A DNA stretch of 64,000 bases from Tridacna crocea (lineage: Eukaryota; Mollusca; Bivalvia; Cardiida; Cardiidae), in assembly GCA_943736015.1 (NCBI GenBank), contig OX031062.1:26695462-26759461 (forward strand), in the 5' to 3' direction. Positions within the stretch are counted from its first letter, which is position 1; each line of letters opens with the position of its first letter. A program made the translations under genes and the position numbers. This document shows, in pieces, positions 39,701 through 54,700 of this stretch. The notes beneath the pieces are model-generated. The model saw only the letters and a program-made list of their open reading frames with translations, had not been told where the DNA came from and ran no database searches.

Positions 39701-42700
39701 AATTGGGCTTGCCTTTGGCGAGCTTAACGACACATTTTGGTAGATGAGTTTAAAAAGGGGTTACCTTTGTACTGTCTCAAACCTTTGAAAGATAAGAAAA
39801 TTTGAAATTGCTTAATTACTTTGAAAGCAATGGAGGTTATATGATAAGCTACCTTTTTCTGTGTGTTTGATTGTGTGTGTTTTCGACAGTTTTATGATTT
39901 GGGCAAATACCAATTTTCAAAAAGCAGTGGTCCCCCAATTTGGGTGTAATTTATTAGCATTTGTTCATTCTGTAGCTTCTTACCAAATAGGGCTCTTTCC
40001 TGTAGCGTTGTTCCGTTGACAACAGTTGACAGAAAGCTTAATCGTCCGACTATGTGGTAATGTCGTAGTAAATTAGACGTTTACCCTTTTGCCAATAAAT
40101 ATATCACTTGTTGGTCGTTGTCCTTTTTGTTGGTCTTGCATACAATACAGCCTTGATGCAATTGTTTGATTTTAAGAAATCAGGTAGGATGTGTATCAGA
40201 GATCAGACTGCACGTACTGTTAATTCTGAACTGCATCTGCATCATTCACAAAACTGAATTATGTCACTAATGGTGGATAAAGTGTAACAATGTAAGCGTT
40301 ACTTGTTATAAGAGGCCGTTATCAGTGTTCTTGTTCTGATAGCAGTAAGCTCAGCTAACACGGATATAAAGATATTGTAGTCATAATTTCGAGTAATGGC
40401 ATTTATTGCTATAACTGCAATTGGACTACCTTCCACTGAATGCTCATCAGCTGAGTGTGATTGGACATTCATTTTCTCACTTACAGAAACTGAAGTGTCA
40501 AGCAGTGGTAAACCATCACTATCTGAAGGAAGTACCCTAGGAAAGTCTTCTTCGCCTGAAGGACGTACAACTAAATTGACAGCATCATCAGGATCACAAA
40601 CCCAGCCAAGTTCAAAAAGTGAAGGGACATCTGGACCATCGACCTCTGGTCCAGCAGCACCTCCAGGTGCAACCACTGTAGGCCCCCCTGCCACATCTGC
40701 AATACTTACCCCTGGCAAATCTCCCTCTCTCAGTGGAAGAACTTCAGCACCAACAACACAACCCAGTAAGAAGCATTTTTGATAGTTGTATCATAATCAT
40801 ACTGCTATCGCGAAAATTGAAGTTTATTCAAAGTGACCAAGTACCCAGTAAAGGGGTTTGGATATAGATTGATGCACAGAAAAAGATTTCCTGTTGAAAG
40901 AAATCGACATTTGATGCATTTCGTCGTAATCATGCACAGTTAAAGATATGGTTAAGGTTTAGACGGAGATCCAAAGTGATAGAGTCAAGTCCTGACCTCG
41001 ATTTCAGTCTTTCTTTGTAATAATTCACAACGGACGTCCATGTAAGTTATAATTGAGAGATTTCTTAGTAACGATCTTGCAAGATTACTTGGTAATGTTT
41101 ATCTGTTTACTTGGGTGTCTTGTTAAGGTGTTTTTGGGATAAGACCTCTACGACTATTCATACAAAGTCGGAAGAATAAGAAATGTGTTGTATAAAACTG
41201 GCTTGCTTACGGTTAATCAGGTAGATTATGCCACGATTTTGTGAAGTCAAAATCGATGTCATGATATTGCCGAGGTTGCATCAGATTTTACAGGAATAAT
41301 CAAGAAAATTGCTAAATGAGGGTTGCATGTAGTAATGCATAACTGTAGGAAATAAAGAGATTGTCGTCTCCTAGCTGAAAGCTACGTTGATGCTAGTAAG
41401 AATTGCCTTAGGCAACTTAGACAAAATAGAGCTGTTCCCATCTTTATTTCCCGTTTGCAGTTGATAAACACTTATAGTGTTAGTCCAAGAACGGATACAT
41501 GGGATGAAGCAAACACATTTGATGGATATGAAAGCATAGTCCTGAGAGGTTGTGAAGAAAGGTACTTTATTCCGATGTGCACATTGGATGGTAGGGCAGA
41601 AGCGATATAGTTACTGTATGTGGAAAGAATTGGGTATTTCACCATGCAGTTTTTCACTTATGTTTCTAAGTATTGCCTCCCTTTTGAAGATAAATGACGA
41701 CAAGCAGGCGTCCACTGTTAAGGATACTACTTTTTATATTCTTCAGAGCAATGTGAACGTCGTTATATTAGCTCACCTGACGCGGATGGTGTAAGTGTCA
41801 GTATTAAAGACTTTGAGGATGATGTTGAAAGCCTATTGAGCGGAGAAGAGGTGCCAATTCCTAAAGTGAACAACGAGTCGGTTTATACGATCACATTGAA
41901 CCCAGCTGAAGTTGTCATGGATTTTGTTATCACTTTAAGCAACATTGAGTCAGCAACTGTGGACTTCACACGAGAAGGAGAAGAGGAACCAATTTCGAGG
42001 GTAACTTAGTAAAACTTTTTTTTGCCACAGTGACAAAAAATAGTGATTTATTTCATTATTTAATCTTTTATTAACAATTATAGTGAATTTTCTGTAAACA
42101 AAGGGGAGTAGCAACAATTCTGATATTCTATTTCATGTTTTACTTTTAGATGTGGTACCTTTAATAATATGACAAATTGTAACAATTTTGATTTAAAGAT
42201 ATTCATGTAATATCGATTGAGAAATAAGTTCTTACAACCTACACTAATCTGTCACGATTCTGCTTCCTGGGAAGTACACCAGTACTTGTGCCGAGTGTGT
42301 AGGCCAATGAAAATCTCAAGTTGACACCCGCTTCTGGGTTTCGAACTTGAGGTGTTATGGTTACAAGGCCGACGTTCTACCTCACAACGACGGACACCAC
42401 ACAAAGGTTTGCTAGTAACAAGTTTACTCGTATGCGTTAGAAAACTCTAAAGAAAATGGCCAGCAACCCAATTCTATGCAGCACTTATACATTCTTTTTA
42501 TTTCCAATGCAATAAAACAATGGTACGGATTTGCATCTACCAACAGAATCTACAGCTTCTTCTCTGTATCTCAATTATTTGCCATTTCGAGAATAGTGAA
42601 AGTTTTGGAGAGGGTATCCGAAGTTGAACTATATTAGATATGTTATCGTCAGTTTTGTTGTATTCCAGGATATTAATGTCCGTGAAGAGCCTTCACCGAT

Positions 42701-45700
42701 AAACGCATTGTCGCCCGAAATTTCTGGTGAACCAGTCCAATTAATTGAAATACGCAATATTGTGCCAACAGAAGGTCTTCCGGACGATGTAATTCCCACA
42801 GTAACTGTCGTATCTTTCACATTGTGTAAGAAGCCCAAAGGTAATGTTATATTCTACTGTTTGAGGGTAGTGTTTAGTCGCATGTAATTGGAAACTTTGT
42901 GGCATATTTCAAATTTCCGACTGAAAAGTGGAACATTTATATCAGACTGAGTGTCTCTGTGTAACACTTAAAATACTTTTTGGTTGGTTCCAGATAGAAT
43001 TTTTTTCACTAAATGAGTGCAGTGATATTAAATTGGGCTTGCCTTTGGCGAGCTTAACGACACATTTTGGTAGATGAGTTTAAAAAGGGGTTACCTTTGT
43101 ACTGTCTCAAACCTTTGAAAGATAAGAAAATTTGAAATTGCTGAATTACTTTGAAAGCAATGGAGGTTATATGATAAGCTACCTTTTTCTGTGTGTTTGA
43201 TTGTGTGTGTTTTCGACAGTTTTATGATTTGGGCAAATACCAATTTTCAGAAAGCAGTGGTCCCCCAATTTGGGTGTAATTTATTAGCATTTGTTCATTC
43301 TGTAGCTTCTTACCAAATAGGGCTCTTTCCTGTAGCGTTGTTCCGTTGACAACAGTTGACAGAAAGCTTAATCGTCCGACTATGTGGTAATGTCGTAGTA
43401 AATTAGACGTTTACCCTTTTGCCAATAAATATATCACTTGTTGGTCGTTGTCCTTTATGTTGGTCTTGCATACAATACAGCCTTGATGCAATTGTTTGAT
43501 TTTAAGAAATCAGGTAGGATGTGTATCAGAGATCAGACTGCACGTACTGTTAATTCTGAACTGCATCTGCATCATTCACAAAACTGAATTATGTCACTAA
43601 TGGTGGATAAAGTGTAACAATGTAAGCGTTACTTGTTATAAGAGGCCGTTATCAGTGTTCTTGTTCTGATAGCAGTAAGCTCAGCTAACACGGATATAAA
43701 GATATTGTAGTCATAATTTCGAGTAATGGCATTTATTGCTATAACTGCAATTGGACTACCTTCCACTGAATGCTCATCAGCTGAGTGTGATTGGACATTC
43801 ATTTTCTCACTTACAGAAACTGAAGTGTCAAGCAGTGGTAAACCATCACTATCTGAAGGAAGTACCCTAGGAAAGTCTTCTTCGCCTGAAGGACGTACAA
43901 CTAAATTGACAGCATCATCAGGATCACAAACCCAGCCAAGTTCAAAAAGTGAAGGGACATCTGGACCATCGACCTCTGGTCCAGCAGCACCTCCAGGTGC
44001 AACCACTGTAGGCCCCCCTGCCACATCTGCAATACTTACCCCTGGCAAATCTCCCTCTCTCAGTGGAAGAACTTCAGCACCAACAACACAACCCAGTAAG
44101 AAGCATTTTTGATAGTTGTATCATAATCATACTGCTATCGCGAAAATTGAAGTTTATTCAAAGTGACCAAGTACCCAGTAAAGGGGTTTGGATATAGATT
44201 GATGCACAGAAAAAGATTTCCTGTTGAAAGAAATCGACATTTGATGCATTTCGTCGTAATCATGCACAGTTAAAGATATGGTTAAGGTTTAGACGGAGAT
44301 CCAAAGTGATAGAGTCAAGTCCTGACCTCGATTTCAGTCTTTCTTTGTAATAATTCACAACGGACGTCCATGTAAGTTATAATTGAGAGATTTCTTAGTA
44401 ACGATCTTGCAAGATTACTTGGTAATGTTTATCTGTTTACTTGGGTGTCTTGTTAAGGTGTTTTTGGGATAAGACCTCTACGACTATTCATACAAAGTCG
44501 GAAGAATAAGAAATGTGTTGTATAAAACTGGCTTGCTTACGGTTAATCAGGTAGATTATGCCACGATTTTGTGAAGTCAAAATCGATGTCATGATATTGC
44601 CGAGGTTGCATCAGATTTTACAGGAATAATCAAGAAAATTGCTAAATGAGGGTTGCATGTAGTAATGCATAACTGTAGGAAATAAAGAGATTGTCGTCTC
44701 CTAGCTGAAAGCTACGTTGATGCTAGTAAGAATTGCCTTAGGCAACTTAGACAAAATAGAGCTGTTCCCATCTTTATTTCCCTTTTGCAGTTGATAAACA
44801 CTTATAGTGTTAGTCCAAGAACGGATACATGGGATGAAGCAAACACATTTGATGGATATGAAAGCATAGTCCTGAGAGGTTGTGAAGAAAGGTACTTTAT
44901 TCCGATGTGCACATTGGATGGTAGGGCAGAAGCGATATAGTTACTGTATGTGGAAAGAATTGGGTATTTCACCATGCAGTTTTTCACTTATGTTTCTAAG
45001 TATTGCCTCCCTTTTGAAGATAAATGACGACAAGCAGGCGTCCACTGTTAAGGATACTACTTTTTATATTCTTCAGAGCAATGTGAACGTCGTTATATTA
45101 GCTCACCTGACGCGGATGGTGTAAGTGTCAGTATTAAAGACTTTGAGGATGATGTTGAAAGCCTATTGAGCGGAGAAGAGGTGCCAATTCCTAAAGTGAA
45201 CAACGAGTCGGTTTATACGATCACATTGAACCCAGCTGAAGTTGTCATGGATTTTGTTATCACTTTAAGCAACATTGAGTCAGCAACTGTGGACTTCACA
45301 CGAGAAGGAGAAGAGGAACCAATTTCGAGGGTAACTTAGTAAAACTTTTTTTTGCCACAGTGACAAAAAATAGTGATTTATTTCATTATTTAATCTTTTA
45401 TTAACAATTATAGTGAATTTTCTGTAAACAAAGGGGAGTAGCAACAATTCTGATATTCTATTTCATGTTTTACTTTTAGATGTGGTACCTTTAATAATAT
45501 GACAAATTGTAACAATTTTGATTTAAAGATATTCATGTAATATCGATTGAGAAATAAGTTCTTACAACCTACACTAATCTGTCACGATTCTGCTTCCTGG
45601 GAAGTACACCAGTACTTGTGCCGAGTGTGTAGGCCAATGAAAATCTCAAGTTGACACCCGCTTCTGGGTTTCGAACTTGAGGTGTTATGGTTACAAGGCC

Positions 45701-48700
45701 GACGTTCTACCTCACAACGACGGACACCACACAAAGGTTTGCTAGTAACAAGTTTACTCGTATGCGTTAGAAAACTCTAAAGAAAATGGCCAGCAACCCA
45801 ATTCTATGCAGCACTTATACATTCTTTTTATTTCCAATGCAATAAAACAATGGTACGGATTTGCATCTACCAACAGAATCTACAGCTTCTTCTCTGTATC
45901 TCAATTATTTGCCATTTCGAGAATAGTGAAAGTTTTGGAGAGGGTATCCGAAGTTGAACTATATTAGATATGTTATCGTCAGTTTTGTTGTATTCCAGGA
46001 TATTAATGTCCGTGAAGAGCCTTCACCGATAAACGCATTGTCGCCCGAAATTTCTGGTGAACCAGTCCAATTAATTGAAATACGCAATATTGTGCCAACA
46101 GAAGGTCTTCCGGACGATGTAATTCCCACAGTAACTGTCGTATCTTTCACATTGTGTAAGAAGCCCAAAGGTAATGTTATATTCTACTGTTTGAGGGTAG
46201 TGTTTAGTCGCATGTAATTGGAAACTTTGTGGCATATTTCAAATTTCCGACTGAAAAGTGGAACATTTATATCAGACTGAGTGTCTCTGTGTAACACTTA
46301 AAATACTTTTTGGTTGGTTCCAGATAGAATTTTTTTCACTAAATGAGTGCAGTGATATTAAATTGGGCTTGCCTTTGGCGAGCTTAACGACACATTTTGG
46401 TAGATGAGTTTAAAAAGGGGTTACCTTTGTACTGTCTCAAACCTTTGAAAGATAAGAAAATTTGAAATTGCTGAATTACTTTGAAAGCAATGGAGGTTAT
46501 ATGATAAGCTACCTTTTTCTGTGTGTTTGATTGTGTGTGTTTTCGACAGTTTTATGATTTGGGCAAATACCAATTTTCAAAAAGCAGTGGTCCCCCAATT
46601 TGGGTGTAATTTATTAGCATTTGTTCATTCTGTAGCTTCTTACCAAATAGGGCTCTTTCCTGTAGCGTTGTTCCGTTGACAACAGTTGACAGAAAGCTTA
46701 ATCGTCCGACTATGTGGTAATGTCGTAGTAAATTAGACGTTTACCCTTTTGCCAATAAATATATCACTTGTTGGTCGTTGTCCTTTTTGTTGGTCTTGCA
46801 TACAATACAGCCTTGATGCAATTGTTTGATTTTAAGAAATCAGGTAGGATTTGTATCAGAGATCAGACTGCACGTACTGTTAATTCTGAACTGCATCTGC
46901 ATCATTCACAAAACTGAATTATGTCACTAATGGTGGATAAAGTGTAACAATGTAAGCGTTACTTGTTATAAGAGGCCGTTATCAGTGTTCTTGTTCTGAT
47001 AGCAGTAAGCTCAGCTAACACGGATATAAAGATATTGTAGTCATAATTTCGAGTAATGGCATTTATTGCTATAACTGCAATTGGACTACCTTCCACTGAA
47101 TGCTCATCAGCTGAGTGTGATTGGACATTCATTTTCTCACTTACAGAAACTGAAGTGTCAAGCAGTGGTAAACCATCACTATCTGAAGGAAGTACCCTAG
47201 GAAAGTCTTCTTCGCCTGAAGGACGTACAACTAAATTGACAGCATCATCAGGATCACAAACCCAGCCAAGTTCAAAAAGTGAAGGGACATCTGGACCATC
47301 GACCTCTGGTCCAGCAGCACCTCCAGGTGCAACCACTGTAGGCCCCCCTGCCACATCTGCAATACTTACCCCTGGCAAATCTCCCTCTCTCAGTGGAAGA
47401 ACTTCAGCACCAACAACACAACCCAGTAAGAAGCATTTTTGATAGTTGTATCATAATCATACTGCTATCGCGAAAATTGAAGTTTATTCAAAGTGACCAA
47501 GTACCCAGTAAAGGGGTTTGGATATAGATTGATGCACAGAAAAAGATTTCCTGTTGAAAGAAATCGACATTTGATGCATTTCGTCGTAATCATGCACAGT
47601 TAAAGATATGGTTAAGGTTTAGACGGAGATCCAAAGTGATAGAGTCAAGTCCTGACCTCGATTTCAGTCTTTCTTTGTAATAATTCACAACGGACGTCCA
47701 TGTAAGTTATAATTGAGAGATTTCTTAGTAACGATCTTGCAAGATTACTTGGTAATGTTTATCTGTTTACTTGGGTGTCTTGTTAAGGTGTTTTTGGGAT
47801 AAGACCTCTACGACTATTCATACAAAGTCGGAAGAATAAGAAATGTGTTGTATAAAACTGGCTTGCTTACGGTTAATCAGGTAGATTATGCCACGATTTT
47901 GTGAAGTCAAAATCGATGTCATGATATTGCCGAGGTTGCATCAGATTTTACAGGAATAATCAAGAAAATTGCTAAATGAGGGTTGCATGTAGTAATGCAT
48001 AACTGTAGGAAATAAAGAGATTGTCGTCTCCTAGCTGAAAGCTACGTTGATGCTAGTAAGAATTGCCTTAGGCAACTTAGACAAAATAGAGCTGTTCCCA
48101 TCTTTATTTCCCGTTTGCAGTTGATAAACACTTATAGTGTTAGTCCAAGAACGGATACATGGGATGAAGCAAACACATTTGATGGATATGAAAGCATAGT
48201 CCTGAGAGGTTGTGAAGAAAGGTACTTTATTCCGATGTGCACATTGGATGGTAGGGCAGAAGCGATATAGTTACTGTATGTGGAAAGAATTGGGTATTTC
48301 ACCATGCAGTTTTTCACTTATGTTTCTAAGTATTGCCTCCCTTTTGAAGATAAATGACGACAAGCAGGCGTCCACTGTTAAGGATACTACTTTTTATATT
48401 CTTCAGAGCAATGTGAACGTCGTTATATTAGCTCACCTGACGCGGATGGTGTAAGTGTCAGTATTAAAGACTTTGAGGATGATGTTGAAAGCCTATTGAG
48501 CGGAGAAGAGGTGCCAATTCCTAAAGTGAACAACGAGTCGGTTTATACGATCACATTGAACCCAGCTGAAGTTGTCATGGATTTTGTTATCACTTTAAGC
48601 AACATTGAGTCAGCAACTGTGGACTTCACACGAGAAGGAGAAGAGGAACCAATTTCGAGGGTAACTTAGTAAAACTTTTTTTTGCCACAGTGACAAAAAA

Positions 48701-51700
48701 TAGTGATTTATTTCATTATTTAATCTTTTATTAACAATTATAGTGAATTTTCTGTAAACAAAGGGGAGTAGCAACAATTCTGATATTCTATTTCATGTTT
48801 TACTTTTAGATGTGGTACCTTTAATAATATGACAAATTGTAACAATTTTGATTTAAAGATATTCATGTAATATCGATTGAGAAATAAGTTCTTACAACCT
48901 ACACTAATCTGTCACGATTCTGCTTCCTGGGAAGTACACCAGTACTTGTGCCGAGTGTGTAGGCCAATGAAAATCTCAAGTTGACACCCGCTTCTGGGTT
49001 TCGAACTTGAGGTGTTATGGTTACAAGGCCGACGTTCTACCTCACAACGACGGACACCACACAAAGGTTTGCTAGTAACAAGTTTACTCGTATGCGTTAG
49101 AAAACTCTAAAGAAAATGGCCAGCAACCCAATTCTATGCAGCACTTATACATTCTTTTTATTTCCAATGCAATAAAACAATGGTACGGATTTGCATCTAC
49201 CAACAGAATCTACAGCTTCTTCTCTGTATCTCAATTATTTGCCATTTCGAGAATAGTGAAAGTTTTGGAGAGGGTATCCGAAGTTGAACTATATTAGATA
49301 TGTTATCGTCAGTTTTGTTGTATTCCAGGATATTAATGTCCGTGAAGAGCCTTCACCGATAAACGCATTGTCGCCCGAAATTTCTGGTGAACCAGTCCAA
49401 TTAATTGAAATACGCAATATTGTGCCAACAGAAGGTCTTCCGGACGATGTAATTCCCACAGTAACTGTCGTATCTTTCACATTGTGTAAGAAGCCCAAAG
49501 GTAATGTTATATTCTACTGTTTGAGGGTAGTGTTTAGTCGCATGTAATTGGAAACTTTGTGGCATATTTCAAATTTCCGACTGAAAAGTGGAACATTTAT
49601 ATCAGACTGAGTGTCTCTGTGTAACACTTAAAATACTTTTTGGTTGGTTCCAGATAGAATTTTTTTCACTAAATGAGTGCAGTGATATTAAATTGGGCTT
49701 GCCTTTGGCGAGCTTAACGACACATTTTGGTAGATGAGTTTAAAAAGGGGTTACCTTTGTACTGTCTCAAACCTTTGAAAGATAAGAAAATTTGAAATTG
49801 CTGAATTACTTTGAAAGCAATGGAGGTTATATGATAAGCTACCTTTTTCTGTGTGTTTGATTGTGTGTGTTTTCGACAGTTTTATGATTTGGGCAAATAC
49901 CAATTTTCAAAAAGCAGTGGTCCCCCAATTTGGGTGTAATTTATTAGCATTTGTTCATTCTGTAGCTTCTTACCAAATAGGGCTCTTTCCTGTAGCGTTG
50001 TTCCGTTGACAACAGTTGACAGAAAGCTTAATCGTCCGACTATGTGGTAATGTCGTAGTAAATTAGACGTTTACCCTTTTGCCAATAAATATATCACTTG
50101 TTGGTCGTTGTCCTTTATGTTGGTCTTGCATACAATACAGCCTTGATGCAATTGTTTGATTTTAAGAAATCAGGTAGGATGTGTATCAGAGATCAGACTG
50201 CACGTACTGTTAATTCTGAACTGCATCTGCATCATTCACAAAACTGAATTATGTCACTAATGGTGGATAAAGTGTAACAATGTAAGCGTTACTTGTTATA
50301 AGAGGCCGTTATCAGTGTTCTTGTTCTGATAGCAGTAAGCTCAGCTAACACGGATATAAAGATATTGTAGTCATAATTTCGAGTAATGGCATTTATTGCT
50401 ATAACTGCAATTGGACTACCTTCCACTGAATGCTCATCAGCTGAGTGTGATTGGACATTCATTTTCTCACTTACAGAAACTGAAGTGTCAAGCAGTGGTA
50501 AACCATCACTATCTGAAGGAAGTACCCTAGGAAAGTCTTCTTCGCCTGAAGGACGTACAACTAAATTGACAGCATCATCAGGATCACAAACCCAGCCAAG
50601 TTCAAAAAGTGAAGGGACATCTGGACCATCGACCTCTGGTCCAGCAGCACCTCCAGGTGCAACCACTGTAGGCCCCCCTGCCACATCTGCAATACTTACC
50701 CCTGGCAAATCTCCCTCTCTCAGTGGAAGAACTTCAGCACCAACAACACAACCCAGTAAGAAGCATTTTTGATAGTTGTATCATAATCATACTGCTATCG
50801 CGAAAAACTGAAGTTTATTCAAAGTGACCAAGTACCCAGTAAAGGGGTCTGGATATAGATTGATGCACAGAAAAAGATTTCCTGTTGAAAGAAATCGACA
50901 TTTGATGCATTTCGTCGTAATCATGCACAGTTAAAGATATGGTTAAGGTTTAGACGGAGATCCAAAGTGATAGAGTCAAGTCCTGACCTCGATTTCAGTC
51001 TTTCTTTGTAATAATTCACAACGGACGTCCATGTAAGTTATAATTGAGAGATTTCTTAGTAACGATCTTGAAAGATTACTTGGTAATGTTTATCTGTTTA
51101 CTTGGGTGTCTTGTTAAGGTGTTTTTGGGATAAGACCTCTACGACTATTCATACAAAGTCGGAAGAATAAGAAATGTGTTGTATAAAACTGGCTTGCTTA
51201 CGGTTAATCAGGTAGATTATGCCACGATTTTGTGAAGTCAAAATCGATGTCATGATATTGCCGAGGTTGCATCAGATTTTACAGGAATAATCAAGAAAAT
51301 TGCTAAATGAGGGTTGCATGTAGTAATGCATAACTGTAGGAAATAAAGAGATTGTCGTCTCCTAGCTGAAAGCTACGTTGATGCTAGTAAGAATTGCCTT
51401 AGGCAACTTAGACAAAATAGAGCTGTTCCCATCTTTATTTCCCGTTTGCAGTTGATAAACACTTATAGTGTTAGTCCAAGAACGGATACATGGGATGAAG
51501 CAAACACATTTGATGGATATGAAAGCATAGTCCTGAGAGGTTGTGAAGAAAGGTACTTTATTCCGATGTGCACATTGGATGGTAGGGCAGAAGCGATATA
51601 GTTACTGTATGTGGAAAGAATTGGGTATTTCACCATGCAGTTTTTCACTTATGTTTCTAAGTATTGCCTCCCTTTTGAAGATAAATGACGACAAGCAGGC

Positions 51701-54700
51701 GTCCACTGTTAAGGATACTACTTTTTATATTCTTCAGAGCAATGTGAACGTCGTTATATTAGCTCACCTGACGCGGATGGTGTAAGTGTCAGTATTAAAG
51801 ACTTTGAGGATGATGTTGAAAGCCTATTGAGCGGAGAAGAGGTGCCAATTCCTAAAGTGAACAACGAGTCGGTTTATACGATCACATTGAACCCAGCTGA
51901 AGTTGTCATGGATTTTGTTATCACTTTAAGCAACATTGAGTCAGCAACTGTGGACTTCACACGAGAAGGAGAAGAGGAACCAATTTCGAGGGTAACTTAG
52001 TAAAACTTTTTTTTGCCACAGTGACAAAAAATAGTGATTTATTTCATTATTTAATCTTTTATTAACAATTATAGTGAATTTTCTGTAAACAAAGGGGAGT
52101 AGCAACAATTCTGATATTCTATTTCATGTTTTACTTTTAGATGTGGTACCTTTAATAATATGACAAATTGTAACAATTTTGATTTAAAGATATTCATGTA
52201 ATATCGATTGAGAAATAAGTTCTTACAACCTACACTAATCTGTCACGATTCTGCTTCCTGGGAAGTACACCAGTACTTGTGCCGAGTGTGTAGGCCAATG
52301 AAAATCTCAAGTTGACACCCGCTTCTGGGTTTCGAACTTGAGGTGTTATGGTTACAAGGCCGACGTTCTACCTCACAACGACGGACACCACACAAAGGTT
52401 TGCTAGTAACAAGTTTACTCGTATGCGTTAGAAAACTCTAAAGAAAATGGCCAGCAACCCAATTCTATGCAGCACTTATACATTCTTTTTATTTCCAATG
52501 CAATAAAACAATGGTACGGATTTGCATCTACCAACAGAATCTACAGCTTCTTCTCTGTATCTCAATTATTTGCCATTTCGAGAATAGTGAAAGTTTTGGA
52601 GAGGGTATCCGAAGTTGAACTATATTAGATATGTTATCGTCAGTTTTGTTGTATTCCAGGATATTAATGTCCGTGAAGAGCCTTCACCGATAAACGCATT
52701 GTCGCCCGAAATTTCTGGTGAACCAGTCCAATTAATTGAAATACGCAATATTGTGCCAACAGAAGGTCTTCCGGACGATGTAATTCCCACAGTAACTGTC
52801 GTATCTTTCACATTGTGTAAGAAGCCCAAAGGTAATGTTATATTCTACTGTTTGAGGGTAGTGTTTAGTCGCATGTAATTGGAAACTTTGTGGCATATTT
52901 CAAATTTCCGACTGAAAAGTGGAACATTTATATCAGACTGAGTGTCTCTGTGTAACACTTAAAATACTTTTTGGTTGGTTCCAGATAGAATTTTTTTCAC
53001 TAAATGAGTGCAGTGATATTAAATTGGGCTTGCCTTTGGCGAGCTTAACGACACATTTTGGTAGATGAGTTTAAAAAGGGGTTACCTTTGTACTGTCTCA
53101 AACCTTTGAAAGATAAGAAAATTTGAAATTGCTGAATTACTTTGAAAGCAATGGAGGTTATATGATAAGCTACCTTTTTCTGTGTGTTTGATTGTGTGTG
53201 TTTTCGACAGTTTTATGATTTGGGCAAATACCAATTTTCAAAAAGCAGTGGTCCCCCAATTTGGGTGTAATTTATTAGCATTTGTTCATTCTGTAGCTTC
53301 TTACCAAATAGGGCTCTTTCCTGTAGCGTTGTTCCGTTGACAACAGTTGACAGAAAGCTTAATCGTCCGACTATGTGGTAATGTCGTAGTAAATTAGACG
53401 TTTACCCTTTTGCCAATAAATATATCACTTGTTGGTCGTTGTCCTTTTTGTTGGTCTTGCATACAATACAGCCTTGATGCAATTGTTTGATTTTAAGAAA
53501 TCAGGTAGGATGTGTATCAGAGATCAGACTGCACGTACTGTTAATTCTGAACTGCATCTGCATCATTCACAAAACTGAATTATGTCACTAATGGTGGATA
53601 AAGTGTAACAATGTAAGCGTTACTTGTTATAAGAGGCCGTTATCAGTGTTCTTGTTCTGATAGCAGTAAGCTCAGCTAACACGGATATAAAGATATTGTA
53701 GTCATAATTTCGAGTAATGGCATTTATTGCTATAACTGCAATTGGACTACCTTCCACTGAATGCTCATCAGCTGAGTGTGATTGGACATTCATTTTCTCA
53801 CTTACAGAAACTGAAGTGTCAAGCAGTGGTAAACCATCACTATCTGAAGGAAGTACCCTAGGAAAGTCTTCTTCGCCTGAAGGACGTACAACTAAATTGA
53901 CAGCATCATCAGGATCACAAACCCAGCCAAGTTCAAAAAGTGAAGGGTCATCTGGACCATCGACCTCTGGTCCAGCAGCACCTCCAGGTGCAACCACTGT
54001 AGGCCCCCCTGCCACATCTGCAATACTTACCCCTGGCAAATCTCCCTCTCTCAGTGGAAGAACTTCAGCACCAACAACACAACCCAGTAAGAAGCATTTT
54101 TGATAGTTGTATCATAATCATACTGCTATCGCGAAAAACTGAAGTTTATTCAAAGTGACCAAGTACCCAGTAAAGGGGTCTGGATATAGATTGATGCACA
54201 GAAAAAGATTTCCTGTTGAAAGAAATCGACATTTGATGCATTTCGTCGTAATCATGCACAGTTAAAGATATGGTTAAGGTTTAGACGGAGATCGAAAGTG
54301 ATAGAGTCAAGTCCTGACCTCGATTTCAGTCTTTCTTTGTAATAATTCACAACGGACGTCCATGTAAGTTATAATTGAGAGATTTCTTAGTAACGATCTT
54401 GCAAGATTACTTGGTAATGTTTATCTGTTTACTTGGGTGTCTTGTTAAGGTGTTTTTGGGATAAGACCTCTACGACTATTCATACAAAGTCGGAAGAATA
54501 AGAAATGTGTTGTATAAAACTGGCTTGCTTACGGTTAATCAGGTAGATTATGCCACGATTTTGTGAAGTCAAAATCGATGTCATGATATTGCCGAGGTTG
54601 CATCAGATTTTACAGGAATAATCAAGAAAATTGCTAAATGAGGGTTGCATGTAGTAATGCATAACTGTAGGAAATAAAGAGATTGTCGTCTCCTAGCTGA

